This document shows, piece by piece, positions 22,927 to 36,190 of a stretch of 64,000 nt of DNA. Position 1 is the stretch's first letter, and each line of letters starts with the position of its first letter. The notes beneath the pieces are model-generated. The model was not told the DNA's origin and ran no database searches. It was given only the letters and a program-made list of their open reading frames with translations. The translations under genes and the position numbers were made by a program. The stretch is from positions 558,001 through 622,000 of the forward strand of contig OY744461.1 in the NCBI GenBank assembly GCA_963556145.1, given 5' to 3'. Origin of the DNA: Hygrocybe punicea. Lineage: Eukaryota; Basidiomycota; Agaricomycetes; Agaricales; Hygrophoraceae.

Positions 22927-25229
22927 ATGCACAATGAGCCTGTCTTTTCTCTTTCTTACCACACCATGTATGCCGACAGACTCCCCTTACCCACTCCCAA
23001 AACTACATTCAATGAAGATTCGTCTGAAGACTTGTATAAAGACGACAAGAACAAGATTGAGGGCGGTTCCATACCCATCAAGAAACACATGTGGATAAGG
23101 CTACGACAAATCCTTTCAAACACAACGTCGTATTATAGGAAGAGAGGTAAGGCACGGCACGGGTATACCGCGGGTCAGAATTCCCGACACCACACCCGTA
23201 CCCACGGAAACCGTACCCGCTCCGATGACGGGTACAACCCGTACCCGTTATCTGCGGGTACCCGCCGTGTTCCATCCTAACTACCTTGCGAACAACGGGG
23301 ACGCGTCAATTGACGTGCTCCGTCTGTTTTCGCGAGGTTGGGTTGGGGCCAGGGACTTTCCATGGGCGTCCCCGCGTGTTAACTACCTCGCGAACAACGG
23401 GAGCATGTCAATTGATGTGCTCTGTCTGTTTTCGCGAGGTTGGATGGGGCCGGGCACTTTCCATGGGCGTCCGCACGTCAATTGACGCGGCCGGAGCGTG
23501 TTCACAAGGTGGGACTGTTGTTGCTGTGTCCGTCTTCGTCCTCGCCTCGTCCATTCCCCTCATTAGCTGATGTCGTTGGGACTGGACTGGGGGGACGTAC
23601 CTGGGCTGGTAGGTGGGCGCACCACCCTCCCGGCTTTCCTTTCTATCGTTGTCGTCGCCGTCGCGACTTTGGTGGTTCGTTTTTGGCGTGCGGGGTTGTC
23701 GTGGTTGTTGTTGTTGTTGTTGTTCGTGGGTTTTCTTGTTGTCGTTGTTGTTGTGTTTGCGCTTGTCACGGTTGTGGTAGCAAATATCACACGAACTTAG
23801 CAAAAGTAAAGAAATTAATGTGAAAATAAAGTAAATAACAAAGAAAAAACCCACCTGGGGCTTGGGTTGACAGACCCGTGAAAACCCGTCACCCGCGGAT
23901 AACGGGTACGGTTTTGACAAGGTGTGCAAACCGAAACACCATACCCGTACCCGAATTACCGATTTTGGAATAACCGCGGGTAAACCCGTACCCGTGCTGT
24001 GCCCTAAAGAGAGGTATGCGTCTGCCGAAAACTCCTGCAGAGGAAAATATCAGGCTGAGGTGAGATCCGTGCTGTTTCAACGTCACATCTGATGTCTCGT
24101 GTAGGTCTCGCTTAATGATGTTGAGGGACCAGCTCGAACTCAGCAGTGATTTGGGTCAATCGGTCTCTGAGGCTGAACTGGAGAGAGTTCTACTTACTGT
24201 AGCGGCGGCAATCTTAAACCCCAGTACGTGACAGTCAATAAATTCATTATGCATGAAACCAATAGATTTCGTGAAAGTATTGGTGCCCCTGGATGCCAAT
24301 AGACTCGCAAATCGAGCCAAGAATATCAAAGACGCATCCGTCGCTGACAATAAACATTTCCTCAAATTTTACTGTGGCACACAGGAAGAATTGAATATGA
24401 GTGCAGAAATGATCACAGAAGTGCTCGCGGTGTCCTATGCGGACATGGTCAAAAAACTGGAGAAAGGGCAAGGTCTCTCCTGGAGAAAAGACCCTGATTT
24501 GTTCTTTCCGCCTACAAATCCACGCTTCCACCCAGGGACTGTGGATTTTTCAGCAGCATGGTTCGCTCAGGGTAGAGAGGTAGCTAAAATGTTCAGTCAT
24601 CTATTCAGAATGAGATCCTTGACATTCTGTGTTTTCAGCGGCTGAATGACCACCTAATCACTTCCATGATGCTCCGAACCTATGAAGCTACCATGTGGAT
24701 GGCTGCGATCCAACCCAGCGAGACCATCCTCAACAAAATTACAGCATTGACTCATCGTGCATTGCACAAGGCAGGACTCATGGCGTTGACGAAAATTGCA
24801 AAGAATGACATGCTTGACAAAGTTGAAACACACAAGAATGCTGAAGAATGGCCATTGGTTTACACTGGCATCGGTGTAATCGTGAACAGGATTACCACTC
24901 GTCACCGGGATTCCGGTGGGTGTCCAGAATGGTACGATTTGCTCGCAAGCTGTGGGACACATACCAAAGCAGAGCTCGCCATCCCCGAATTAGAGGCCAC
25001 CTTCGCTTACTCGCCTGGCACCGTCATAGAAATCTGTGGAAAAGTTCTCAGTCACAATGTGGCTGGATGGGAGGGGGGTGAAAGGATATGCATGGCCCAT
25101 TACATGAGGAACATGGTACATGATCATCTCGAGATAGACAAGCCAATCTGGAGCTGGCACAATGTGTTTGCAAGAGAGATGAATGCAAACTTTCAAGCAT
25201 CACAGGGCTGGAGTTGGCCAACTACATGA
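22927..25229 (+). pseudogene. TET/JBP-type 2OG-Fe(II) dioxygenase, split by an insertion
   Basis: Homologous to fungal TET/JBP oxygenases, a family that oxidises 5-methylcytosine. Exons: 22927-23147 joined to 24015-24059 once the insertion and one target copy are ignored, then 24105-24223, 24266-24579 and 24639-25229; introns are 42-59 bp and every junction keeps frame. The catalytic domain is in the last exon: VNRITTRHRDSGG with the His-x-Asp iron ligands (His codon 24903-24905, Asp 24909-24911), YSPGTV, the distal His in KVLSHNV (25053-25055), and the 2OG-binding Arg in GERICMAHY. N-terminal residues are hydrophilic, likely a linker. All metal and cofactor residues are kept; the only visible damage is the 859-bp element in exon 1. 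Lack of decay suggests a recent insertion. Product and substrate are inferred from family only. Confidence 0.83.
23148..24006. mobile_element. non-autonomous hAT-like element (859 bp)
   Basis: Flanked by a perfect 8-bp target duplication AAGAGAGG (23140-23147 and 24007-24014). Terminal inverted repeats: TAAGGCACGGCACGGGTA at the left and, reverse-complemented, TAGGGCACAGCACGGGTA at the right, followed by subterminal ACCCGTACCCG repeats. It also has GC-rich filler with two long direct repeats (about 23,282-23,375 and 23,380-23,475) and GTTGTTGTT runs. Eight-bp duplications and TA(G/A)GG ends are hAT hallmarks. It encodes no transposase. The same terminal style is seen at 41,136 and 45,162. Confidence 0.88.
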
Positions 25230-25432
25230 ATGAATAATTTTGTAGCCAATACTACCACATTTACTTGTACAATTACAGACGTTCCAATCTGGATATCATG
25301 TGATGTAAACTGGCCACTCCAACACGTGATCACCATAAACAGTGACACGTCCTTTTTTTTATTTCACCTTTTGCCCATCATCACTGAGCTTAGCCTCTCT
25401 CTGGAGCTGTTCTGAAATTCCATATTTTTCAA

Positions 25433-28400
25433 ATGTCATCATCTTCTAGCAGCTCCCAACCCTCGTCTGGCCTTCCAGATGCTTCTGGGATATCTTCCTG
25501 TCTATTCCGGAGCCAGAACGTGTTCCAGGATTTCCCTTGGGTCAATGGCACGCCACTCTCTGAAGACTCTCTGGAGAAGGCAATCATTACCCTGATAGGC
25601 AATCAGACTGCCCTAGGCAACACACCATCCACCTTAGCAGTCATGGTGAATCGACTTCTACAGTTGTATGAGGACACTAATTTTCTGTTAGGCCCTGGCG
25701 AAGCAATTAGATAATGCAAATCCTCTGGATGAACTCTCCAGTAAAACACCGGGTGTTCAAGAATACCTGTCCGCTGATGGCTCAGCAAGATGTGATGTCG
25801 CGAGGTGGAATAACTCAATGCGAAATGACCTCCTGTTAGCGGCTCATTTAATCCTTCGCTATACCTTGCTGGATAAGCTCATGGATGCTGTTGGGTTGCC
25901 CCGTCATCCAAGTTTCAAAGTAATTGGGCGGTCTGCGAAACCAGAGATGACTGAGAAATTCACAAAGGTGTGTTCACCGTTCACATGGACATGGTGTCTT
26001 ACAACCAGCTTGCAGCTTTACAAAAGCCTCAAAGATTGGAGTAAGCCGGTCACAAAGCTTCGTACCATGTGCAAACGTATAATGATCATGGAACCTGCCC
26101 AAGAGGTGGATGGTGTTTTGGCTGTGGCTCTGCAGTGGAAATTGCCAACCAGCATGGACAGCATCCCGATCTTTGCTGTCGCCCTCCCAGAAAACTTCTC
26201 ATCAGCCCAAAAAGAGGTAGAAATGAGCCTCTGGATGCTTTACCATGCATCGGTCAACCTCGAATCTTCAGAAATCAACCAGGTCCTCCTCAATATGGAG
26301 CTTCTGGCATACGCTTTGGCTTGGTTTGGCCAGGTATGTGACGAATCTTCGACGACAATTATGTTAAACATACTTATGCAAACAGGGCAACTCTTACGTT
26401 GACTGTGACTTCACAACGTGGGTGGAGGCATTACAGAGGTTGGACTTATATTATAATCGCATAAACATTTTTGCCAAATAAATATCTCTGCCTGGATTCA
26501 GGAAATCAAAGAGCGTTGGTCTACCGTTGCAAGACTCATTTCTCGACTCCCTCACCACGAAATCTTTTGGAGGAATGATATATGAGCGGATGAGAAACCT
26601 GTTTCACCTGAGCCTCACCCTCTCACCCATCCTAGCTCTTCTCCCGCGACGCTTCAATCACGAGATTCACTCACGGCCATCTCTCTTGGCAGTAAGTCCA
26701 TTACCTGTGCTGACGTGGAGGTGGTTGATATAAATAATAACAAATAGGTCACATTTGCCTTGGGTAATGCACGGCCTCCATTCCTTGCTGCAACTGAGAG
26801 GGCCCTTTGGAGGGCCATTACACAAATATGTTTAGGATCTTCGGCAATGGAGGAGTTGAATGTGTTCTTCCAGGAATATGACCTGTTGGAAGAAAGTTTC
26901 CACGACAACGAGCAGGACCTCAGTTGGTTTTGTTTCGACGGTAAGATTAACCCATGCATCTATATATTATTTATCACAAGGACTCACTGGATGGTTAACC
27001 CAAGATGCCCAAATGCAGGATCTCGCCAACTCTACAAGTCAGCTAACCGTTGAATCAAAACCAGCGGATGGCAAAGGACCTCAGGAAACCAAGGCTGAGA
27101 ATAAGAAGTCGGCAGATGGAAAGCCTGTGAACAGCGATGACGAACCACTTCTTTTGAAAATTGCCAAGAAGAAGGGGAGTGCAAAATCGAAAGCGGCTCA
27201 AACAGCTGGACAGGGCTCCATGTTGACAAGGAGCCAGGCAAAATTATTGGGCCAGGGCAGTGATTCAGCCAAAGGCAAGGGGAAGCCAAAAGCAGAAAAA
27301 ATCGTGGTTGCACCTGGGAAGTCATATCAGAAGAAGAGGAGCCCAACTGGCCCGTCGACAAGAAGTCGTCCTAAGTCGAAGAAACGTAATGATCATGAGG
27401 ATGAGGAGGATGAGGATGACTACAAGAAGACGCCGGAGAAAGTCAACATCATTATTGACCTTACCGGAGATGTGAGTTGTTACAGAAGATGTATGTCGTT
27501 TGTTAACAGCAAAGCTTTTGACAGGATTATGGGGAACCGGATTTACTCAGCCGTCCAGTGCCCATGGTTTGTGTCCTGTCATTCAATGACGTGCCGACCC
27601 ACTCATAATTCGAAAAAGAGAGCAGCAGAGGGCGTTCATCTCACCATGTATGATGGCGACCCCCTCCACGAACCCGTTCAGCATGTGCACTATTCACCAT
27701 CTGTGGTTGTACGTTGATGTTTGATTTTCTTTACCGATTCGTCGTTGACTATTCTTGATACAGGCCAAAGTGGAACATGCATTGTTGCGGGAGACGTATG
27801 ACCTCGTCCGATTGAGTTATGTTGATGGGCTTCCCCCACATTGGTTGCCTACCGCACGAGAACAAGCATACGATCCTCAGGCATCGTGTGTCTTTGTGGT
27901 GGAATGGAACACCTTCAAGTCGATGGATGCTGCGACAATTCAAGGAATATTTCGTCATCGTCACATCCTCGTCCTCAATTCCCCTGTAGAGACGGTGGAG
28001 TTTGATAGGGAAGGTTTGGAGTCTTTGGGGTCTTTGTCCTCCATTCGTTCAGTGCAAGGTACGTTTTTGGGTCACCGTTTGGACATCAATGTTCACCTGC
28101 TGTGGTTAGTCGCCGAATTGCGATTAGCAGCTGACATCAAGAATATGAACAAACCTGGCACATTGGAAACATTATATCAACTTTCGCTTGACCCTGACAA
28201 TGAAAGGGTTTTCAACTTCCTTGACCTTCCTATGGGTCATATGACGATGGACCCACCTCCAAAGTTTTGGTGAGTGACCGGGTCTCGAACAAGGAACACA
28301 TCATTTACCTGTCTATTTGGGAAAAGGTCGCTTGCGTCATCTGAGGTTGCTTGGCACGAAACCCATGGCCGACGGGGGTTCATCTGTGAGCAGCCATTGA

Positions 28401-30304
28401 ACGACGATTTGGCTTGGGGAATGGCGGCGACAGGTCGTGCTATTTCATGGACACATGTAGACGATGATGGCTTTGGCACGGTGGTTATTGTCAGGACTGG
28501 CGCAAAGTACTGGGTCATCATGAGGCCTCGAAGGGATGCCGAATGGGATCACAAGGCAGGCAATCTTGCCACTAACAAGGCCTATCCTCGGGAGTGGCAG
28601 CTGAGCAAACATAGTGGGAAAGGCTTGTGGGAAGCAGAAGGATTACTGCTCACGAAGGGTTTGGTGCTGTAAGTGGGAATATATCTGTGACAACTCGGTT
28701 GTGTGCTGAAACACGCAGTTACATGAGGCCATGCACCCCGCATTAGGTCCTAGGTGTGGAGCACTCCATTGTGAATGGACGTCATCTCTATGCGACGTCA
28801 ACTATACGGGATACCTGTTATGGGATTATCCATACGTTTGTGATGAGTCATTCCATCACAAACACGGAGCACAATGTGACACGCACATTTCTCCGGCGAC
28901 TTCTCACGGTGTGGATCGACTACTTCATGGGAAACCATGAATCATCATGTGAGCGACTTTGGACAATGTTTTCAATGTGCCCCAATGCTAAATGTTCACT
29001 TCACAGCGACTGCTTTCACAAGGTCTCATATCCCTGATATTGCAACTGAAGATGGCTTCCTCGACGTGGTGATGGTAGGAAATCTTATCGAGCTTGCCGA
29101 TATCATTAACAGGGCGTTCTACAACCACACCATGACGGCCGAGATTCGCGAGGAGCAGAATATCGCCCGGTGCAGATATAGACGTTTCCAAACATGGTTT
29201 GCGGAACGTTTCGTTGTCTTGATGGAAGAACACTGGATCAGTTCCTCATACGTGTTTAAACGCAGTCTCCTGGAGTTGTCTGCAGCAATTGTTGGGTATA
29301 AATTGGACAAGGACGGGGTTGTGAAGGCACCCCCATATTGCACAGTGAAAGCTGTCCAGCTGGCGGTCCGCCGATATTTCGAGAATGATTGGCCAGATTT
29401 GTTCCCCAAGCTTAACAAGCTTCTGCAGAGTCCACCCCTGGAATTTTTCTGGACCGGGCCAAAACTACATATACGAAGGCGACCTGTGGAACCCTTCAGT
29501 CCAATTCTTGTTGAATACATAGACTTTCCTTCTCACCCGATTCTGCCGGTACCCGATGCGACTACCGATGGAGATACAGGCAACGATGAGGCAAATCCAC
29601 CGGAACAGGGGGGAGATTCAGATAGCGCAAAGGGGAAAGGTGTGGAAAGTCAGGTGGGAAATTCAGATGGTGCTGCAGGGGAGGGTATGGATGTTGAGGA
29701 GGAGGGGGAAGATGAGGAAGGTGAGGAGGGGGAGGAGGGTGTCACAGGTGTCGCGGGGGAGGAGGGTGTGCAAAATAAGGAGGGGGAGGATGGTGAGGAT
29801 GGTGAGGATGGTGAGGAAGGCAAGGAAGACGAGGAAGGTGAGGAGGGGGAGGAGGGTGTCGCAGGTGTCGCGGGGGAGGAGGGTGTGCAAAGTGAGGAGG
29901 GGGAGGAAGGTGAGGAAGGCGAGGAAGGTGTGGAGGGTGAGGAGTGGGAGGAGGGTGTGGAAGGTGAGGAGGAGGAGGGGGAGGAGGCGTCAAGTGATGA
30001 GAAGGTGCAAGATTCAGGTGATTTGGTGGTTTCGGGTATGGAGGGTCAAGATTCAGATGATTTGGTGGTGGGGGATTTGGTGGTGACGGGTATGGAAGGT
30101 CAGGAGGGGGAGGAGGCCAGGCCAGGTGATGATCTTGATGCGAAGGGTAGTGACGATGAGGATGAGGATGATGACGATCGCATGGACATTTCCACTGGGA
30201 GTGACACAGAGGAGGCCAGTGTGGGTGGCCAACCTTTGTTTGCCTATATTGAAACACCCTCACCCCCACGCTCACCCCCCAGTAGACCCAGTCATTTTGG
30301 TTAA
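25433..30304 (+). pseudogene. JmjC-domain 2OG-Fe(II) dioxygenase with acidic tail
   Basis: Likely exons: 25433-25645, 25692-26333 (with an optional 48-bp intron), 26386-26438, 26502-about 26,690, about 26,749-26,940, 26981-27471, 27525-27566, 27619-27708, 27764-28269, 28327-28668, 28719-28948 and 29007-30304. Layout: helical N-terminal region, Lys-rich linker (27,040-27,440), a domain ending NFLDLPMGH, then the JmjC core: ISWTHVDDDGFGT (His 28454-28456, Asp 28460-28462), GAKYWVIM, and the distal His in LYMRPCTPH (28741-28743). The very next codon, 28744-28746, is TAG where an aromatic residue is usual; beyond it the frame stays open. The C-terminus is a Glu/Gly repeat tail (about 29,690-30,000). 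The exon at 26,500-26,690 has two competing frames, one with a TGA, so that join is uncertain. The last residues before 30,304 belong to the inserted element. Histone or protein demethylase/hydroxylase activity is a family expectation only. Confidence 0.75.
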
Positions 30305-30399
30305 CCCAATTGCAGATATAGTTGCAAAAGGTAGGTACACATAGCGCAGTTGCTTGCTGGGGGGGTAGGTTAACCCAAGAGACAGCTCTTGCTGGGGAA

Positions 30400-31690
30400 A
30401 TGTGGGGTGGTAGCCCAGCACTTCCTGCAGGGTGGGGTGGCTGGGGTCCAGGTATTGCTGCAGCACCGGGTTTACCAGGGTTCAGCTATTGCTGCAGCAC
30501 TGGGTTGACCGGGGTCCAGATATTGCTGTGGCACCAGGTTGACCCAGATCCAGCACTTGCTGCAGGGCTTGGGTTGACATGGGTCCAGCTATTGCTGCAG
30601 CACTGGGTTGATCTGGTTCCAGCACTTGCTTTGGGGCTTGGGTTGACCCGGGTCCAGCTCTCCCTGCAGGCTTGGGTTGACCGGGGTCCAGCTATTGCTG
30701 CAGCACTGGGTTGACCAGGGTTCAGGTATTGCTGCAGCACTGGGTTGACCGGGGTCCAGCTATTGCTGCAGGACCGGGTTGACCTGGGTCCAGCACTTGC
30801 TGCGGGGCTTGGGTTAACCCAGGTCCAGCTCTTCCTGCAGGCTTGGGTTGACCTGAGTCCAGCTATTGCTGCAGCACTGGGTTGACCGGGGTCCAGATAT
30901 TGCTGCAGCACTGGGTTGACCCAGATCCAGCACTCACTGCAGGGCTGGGGTTGACTGGGGTCTAGATATTGCTGCAGCACTGGGTTGACCTTGGTCCAGC
31001 ACTTGCTGCAGCACTGGGTTGACCGGGGTCCAGCACTTGCTGCAGCACTGGGTTGACCAGGGTTCAGCTATTGCTGCAAGCACTGGGTTGACCAGGGTCC
31101 AGCACTTGCTGCAGCACTGGGTTGACCAGGGTTCAGCTATTGCTGCAGCACCAGGTTGACTGGGGTCCAGCACTTGCTGCGGGGGTTGGGTTGACCCAGG
31201 TCTGGCTCTTCCTGCAGGCTTGGGTTGACCTGGGTCCAGGTATTGCTGCAGCACTGGGTTTACCGGGGTCCAGATATTGCTGCAACACCGGGTTGACCTG
31301 GATCCAGCACTCGCTGCAGGGCTTGGGTTGACCCAGGTCCCACTCTTCCTGCAGGCTTGGGTTGACCGGGCTCCAGCTATTGCTGCAGCACTGGGTTGAC
31401 CTGGGTCCAGCACTTGCTGCAGGGCTTGTGTTGACCAGGGTCCAGCTCTTGCTGCAGCACTTTGTTGACCCACATCCAGCACTCACTGTAGGGTAGGTTG
31501 ATTGGGGTCCAGCCTGTCCTGTAGCATTGCATTGACCCCAGACCCACCCATGTCGCAGGTTTGGATTCATGAGGGTCTGGCCATTGCTCCAGCATTGGGT
31601 TGACATGGCCCTGCTCTTGCTGCAGAATAAGGTTGACCCTGGCCCAGCTCTCACTGCAGGATTAGGTTGACCAGGATCCCGCTTTTGCTT
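30400..31690. repeat. minisatellite, left arm of the foldback element
   Basis: About 32-39 bp units around GGTCCAGC(A/T)(C/A)TTGCTGCAG followed by CACTGGGTTGACC, more than 30 copies with variable spacing. PstI-like CTGCAG and GGTTGACC are the most regular parts. Long frames on the minus strand here are repeat translations. Confidence 0.85.
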
Positions 31691-34600
31691 TGACATGGGC
31701 CCAGCCACATCCCACTCTGCCTGCATGTATTTAATGTTGACAACATTGCCAGAGCTCACAACAACTCAAGCCAATATTTATTCAGAAAATGCAATATCCA
31801 GTAAAGAAAATGTCTCAGTTTCTTCAAATGTCATATAATTTCAAATGCAATAATTCAAAGCACAGGTAATACCAAAATTACAACATTCTTATTTTGAAAA
31901 TGCACAATCTCTCACTCTTAGCTTTATCTCTCACATGAGCTACTTATTCCCAAACAAAATTTATATATATAACAACCAGAAATTACCCCACTTGGAATTT
32001 TGTGCCTTTTTTATTTAATATTACTCAAATCTCAATTGGAATCAGTACACAAACACTCACTATTACTTAGAATGGACATATCAAATTAATTATTATTTTA
32101 TCCAAATACATAATTAAATAATAAAGGGGTTGGGGGGGAGGAAGGTAGGTGTGAGTGGGACTGGGACTGGGACTGGGACTGGGACTGGAAGTGAATATGG
32201 GTGTGGGTGTGGGTATGGGTATGGGTGTGGGTGTGGGTATGGGTATGGGTGTGGGTGTGGGAGAACAGAGTGGGAGTGGGAGTGGGAGAAGGGAGGGTGA
32301 AGGGCAGGATGGAAGGGAGGAGGGAGGGGCAGCAGGGAGTGGGAGTGGGAGAGGCAGAGGAAGAGGGAGGAGACGAGGGCGGAGGGGTGGGATGTACATA
32401 CCTGTTGCGTTCCCGTTGCCCTCGTCGTCTTCGTCTATGTCTCCGCCATCCTCGTCCCCGTCGTCCCCGTCCCCGCCGTTCTGGTCCCTGTCGTTCCCAT
32501 TCCCGTCGTTCCTCTCGTTGTCGTCATCGTCCTCATTGTCGTCGTCATCCCCCGTAGTCCTCGTCGTCCGCTGGATCGTCGTCGTCGTCTCCGTCGTCCT
32601 GTCGTCTCTTCGCTGGCCGTCTCCGTCTTCGTCGTCTTCCCTGGCTGGCTGTCTGTGCCCTCATCGCCTCTGTCCTCGTCGTTGCCTGCCATCCGCCGTT
32701 TCGGCCCTTCAGTTTGGCGTTGACGTGACGTGGCGTGGGCAAGCGTGTTGCGGTCCATTCCCGGCACGGCAATGAGAAAGTTCTACATAAAAACAACAAT
32801 ATTAGCTAGCATAGTAATGGATAATAAATTTGAGAAATCTACTTACCTTCTACTTGATTTTGCTGCTGCTGTTTTCGTGGACGCATCGTGGAGTATGCGA
32901 CGAATCGCCGACGATTGAACGCACGCCGGAGGTTGCCAATTGCCCAAACGGGTGCGAGTTGCCTTATATGTAAGCATGATCTGACTTTTCTCAATGTTAT
33001 TGCATAGAGCACAACAACTTTGTAACACATTTAAGACCATGAGGGGATAGAAGTAGCCTATAACTACATCCTCCCCAAATTTTGTATTTTATTATGGCCT
33101 ACATAGAGAGATATTTATGATTCATTGATACCTCCCTGCCAATTTCAGACCCTTAAAGTGCAACTTTACCAATATTGCTCTGAAAAATATGAAAATAATT
33201 GTGAAACTACTATGTAAAGTATCTATTGTATTGATGATCAGTGCCTGGCACTTGGTGGTCCCAGAAATCTGTTGTAGCCAAGAAATGAAAGGTTCAGAGT
33301 AAAGCTGAAGTTTGGACTCGGTTGATGGGTCAGCCACAATGCACAATTCTGTGCATTTGCTTGGCTGCAACAAAGGTCCTGGTCCACCAACAATCAGGCA
33401 CTTATGTGTACCACAATGAGTACTTCTTCAAGTACTCCTTAGATTAATTTCAGATTTTTAAGACAAAGTTAGATTATTAAGGGTCCAATTCTGGCAGAGG
33501 AATGGAATAAATGGTGAATAGCTCTTTACGCAGGGCCGAATAAAATACAAAATTTGACATGAGGGTAGGTATACTATATTTACATCTTTTGAGGATCTCA
33601 CTTTGGGTATGCATGCATTGTTGTGCATGCCAGAAGATTCAAAAGCTTCAGCCACACATCCATGTTTGGCAACTCGAACCCGTTTGGGAAATCGGCAACT
33701 GCCGGTTGGCTTTCACGCGACTTCAAACAACTCGTTTTCAACAACGTGTCAACAACAGGAACGCGTCAACAACAGGAAACGGGTGCAGAAGAGCACCCAA
33801 GGTAATGTCTTTTTTGAATTTTTTGTGAGTTGTATGCTAATGTTTATAATGATTGCAGCTACACCCACGACAAACACAGGCGAACCCAACACCAGCCCAG
33901 AAAACAATGCCACGGCCACCCCAGCAAACAGAACGGATGCCGATGAAAACGGCCACGGAAACGAGGCCGCGAGGCCGGGTACGAGGATACGCCAACGACC
34001 GAGACAGACGACCGAGACAGACGACCGAGACAACCACAGCGGCAACGACGAGGACAGAGACGACGAGGGCAGAGACGGCCAGCCAGGGGACGACGATGGG
34101 ACGGAGACGGCCAGCGAGAGGACAACAGGACGACGGAGACGACAGGACGAGGGAGACAACGACGACGATCCAGCGGACGACGAGGACTACGGGGGATGAC
34201 GACGACAACGAGGATGATGACGACGACGAGGGGAACGACGGGAACGGGAACGACAGGGACCGGAACGCGGAGACGGGGACGATGGGGACGGGGACGGGGA
34301 CGGCGGGGACAGGGACGATGGAGATGTAGACGAAGACGACGAGGACGAGGGGAACGCAACGGGTACGTACATCCCACTCTCCGCCCACTCCTCCTCCCTC
34401 TCATCCTCCCTCTCCTCCTCCCTCTCCCTCTCCCTCTCCCTCTCCCTCTCCCTCTCCCTGCTGCCCTTGCCTCCTGCCTTCCCACCTTCCCACTTCTCCC
34501 ACTCCCACTCCCTTCTCCCACTCCCACCTTCCTCCACTCCCACTCCCACCTTCCTCCCACTCCACACCCACCTTCCTCCCACTCCCACACCCACCTTCCT

Positions 34601-35109
34601 CCCACACCCACACCCACCTTCCTCCCACACCCACACCCTTCCTCCCAGTCCACACCCACCTTCCTCTCACCTGCCTCCTGCCCTTTACTATTTAATTATG
34701 TATTTTAATAATCATTAAATGTATGTGTCTATTTTAAGTAATAGTAAGGTTATATATATTGATTCCAATAGAGAATTGAGCAATATTAAATAGAAAAGCA
34801 CAATATTCCAAGTGGGGTAATTTCTGGTTTTACCATAGATTGGCATTGGGGATAAGTAGCTCCTGTAATGGCTGATGGCTGATAGTAAAAGTAAGATATT
34901 GTGCAGTGTCAAAATAATAATTGTGTAATTTTGCTATTCCCTGTGCTGTTAATAATTGCATTCAAATTATATTACATCGTACATTTATGTGAAGTACAGA
35001 TTGAAACATTTTGATTACTCTATATATATGGCAGGTTCTGAATAAATATTGGTTTGAGCTGTTGTGAGCTCTGTCAATGTTGTCAACATTAAATACATGC
35101 AGGCAGAGT

Positions 35110-36190
35110 GGGATGTGGCTGGGCCCATGTCAAAGCAAAAGCGGGCTCCTGGTCAACCTAATCCTGCAGTGAGAGCTGGGCCAGGGTCAACCTTCGTCTG
35201 CAGCAAGAGCAGGGCCATGTCAACCCAATGCTGGAGCAATAGCCAGACCGTCATGAACCCAATCCTGCGACATGGGTGGGTCTGCGGTCAATGCAATGCT
35301 ACACGACGGGCAGGACCCCAATCAACCTACCCTACAGCAAGTGCTGGACAGGGGTCAACAAAGTGCTGCAGCAATAGCTGGACCCCGGTCAACCCAAGCC
35401 CCGCAGCAAGTGCTGGACCCAGGTCAACCCAGTGCTGCAGCAATAGCTGAACCCTGGTCAACCCAGTGCTGCAGCAAGTGCTGGACCCCGGTCAACCCAG
35501 TGCTGCAGCAATAGCTGGACCCAGGTCAACCCAAGCCTGCAGGGAGAGCCGGACCTGGGTCAAGCCAACCCCTGCAGCAAGTGCTGGACCCTGGTCAACC
35601 CAGTGCTGCAGCAATAGCTGGACCCTGGTCAACCCAGTGCTTGCAGCAATAGCTGAACCCTGGTCAACCCAGTGCTGCAGCAAGTGCTGGACCCTGGTCA
35701 ACCCAGTGCTGCAGCAAGTGCTGGAACCAGATCAACCCTGTGCTGCAGCAATAGCTGGGCCCAGGTCAACCCAAGCCCTGCAGCGAATGCTGGATCTGGG
35801 TCAACCTGGTGCTGCAGCAATATCTGGACCCCGGTCAACCCAGTGCTGCAGCAATAGCTGAACCCTGGTACACCCGGTGTTGCAGCAATACCTGGACCCC
35901 AGCCACCCCACCCTGCAGGAAGTGCTGGGCCTGGGTCAACCCAGTGCTGCAGCAACAGCTGGACCCAGGTCAACCCAAGCCTGCAGCAAGAGCTGGTCCA
36001 TGGTCAACCCAGGTCAACCCACGTTGCTTGCACAGCTGGACCTGGGTCAACCCAACCTTCCCAGAATACCTGTCCCTGGTTAACCTACCCCATGGCAGAG
36101 CTGACACTGGGTTGACCCACCCTGCCACCCTTGACCAGCAAGAGCTGTACCTGGGTCAACCTACCACCCCACATTTCCCCAGCAAGAGCT
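35110..36190. repeat. minisatellite, right arm (inverted copy)
   Basis: Same units as in the left arm in reverse orientation (GGTCAACCCAGTGCTGCAGC, then AA(G/T)(T/A)GCTGGACC). Copy number is lower than in the left arm, so the two arrays have changed since the arms were formed. Confidence 0.85.

Noticed and set aside
30486..35973. Several Pro/Gln/Ser-rich frames
   Set aside because: Translations of the CTGCAG/GGTTGACC minisatellite in the foldback arms.
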